DNA of 21,300 nt. Source: an uncultured Synergistales bacterium (lineage in GTDB: Bacteria; Synergistota; Synergistia; Synergistales; Aminobacteriaceae). Positions 21,229-21,300 of the stretch are shown here, one piece after another. The notes beneath the pieces were generated by a model. It was not told the DNA's origin. It searched no databases and saw only the letters and a list, made by a program, of their open reading frames with translations. Position 1 is the first letter of the stretch. The number at the start of each line of letters is the position of its first letter. The translations under genes were made by a program, and so were the position numbers. The stretch is from positions 1-21,300 of the forward strand of contig CAJODX010000033.1 in assembly GCA_905233295.1 (NCBI GenBank), read 5' to 3'.

Positions 21229-21300
21229 TAGGCGACCCGTTTACTTGTTTTTTTCCCTTTTTTCTATTATACTTACTTATAACAAATGTGAGACGTAGAG

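Noticed and set aside
1..21300. CRISPR arrays, tRNA or rRNA genes, known riboswitches
   Set aside because: I found no regularly spaced repeats, no cloverleaf-type sequences and no rRNA-like stretches on either strand by reading; a covariance-model scan would be needed to exclude small structured RNAs.

Overview
The window looks like chromosomal DNA from an anaerobic, fermentative bacterium. It carries a trimeric, NAD-linked [FeFe]-hydrogenase (HydABC), the isoprenoid and site-2 protease pair ispG-rseP, the rapZ-yvcK pair, a PilB/GspE-type ATPase and AgrA/AgrC-like regulators. Synergistota fits best, with a Clostridia or Negativicutes relative as the alternative, but no rRNA or tRNA is present to decide. 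Spacers are AT-rich. TTG and GTG starts are common (rseP, response regulator, histidine kinase, pilB, amidohydrolase). Many promoters look like extended -10 elements (TGnTATnAT or TGnTAAAAT) with poor -35 boxes.

Layout: (1) 1-1224, minus strand: the 5' end of ispG after rseP, divergent from (2) 1308-3264, plus strand: rapZ and yvcK. (3) 3432-8357, plus strand: an accessory-looking block holding a duplicated-HTH coiled-coil protein, a LytTR response regulator and GHKL sensor kinase, three tandem paralogous small secreted proteins (the third broken by an 11-bp tandem duplication), and a secreted M48 metalloprotease. A pair of 20-bp direct repeats sits on the -35 box of the first secreted-protein gene. 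(4) 8424-10706, minus strand: a pilB/gspE-type ATPase whose 5' end is frameshifted, followed by a membrane-anchored nuclease of the staphylococcal nuclease family. (5) 10836-12095, plus strand: hisS. (6) 12171-16246, minus strand: hydC-hydB-hydA. (7) 16247-16799: a gene-free stretch with a 352-bp element bounded by 29-bp inverted repeats and two copies of a promoter-leader repeat also found upstream of pilB. (8) 16800-18383, minus strand: an orphan iron-type ABC substrate-binding protein and a small membrane protein. (9) 18571-21061, plus strand: a sodium:solute symporter and an amidohydrolase. (10) 21062-21300: non-coding, with two strong hairpins.

How the genes may work together: HydABC would couple NADH and ferredoxin to H2. 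The two-component system probably senses an extracellular signal and drives the adjacent secreted proteins and protease. The pilus ATPase and anchored nuclease may be co-expressed. The symporter and amidohydrolase look like an uptake-plus-hydrolysis pair of unknown substrate. The best leads for something undescribed are the regulator/secreted-paralog locus, the shared promoter-leader repeat of pilB and hydC, and the inverted-repeat element beside hydC.
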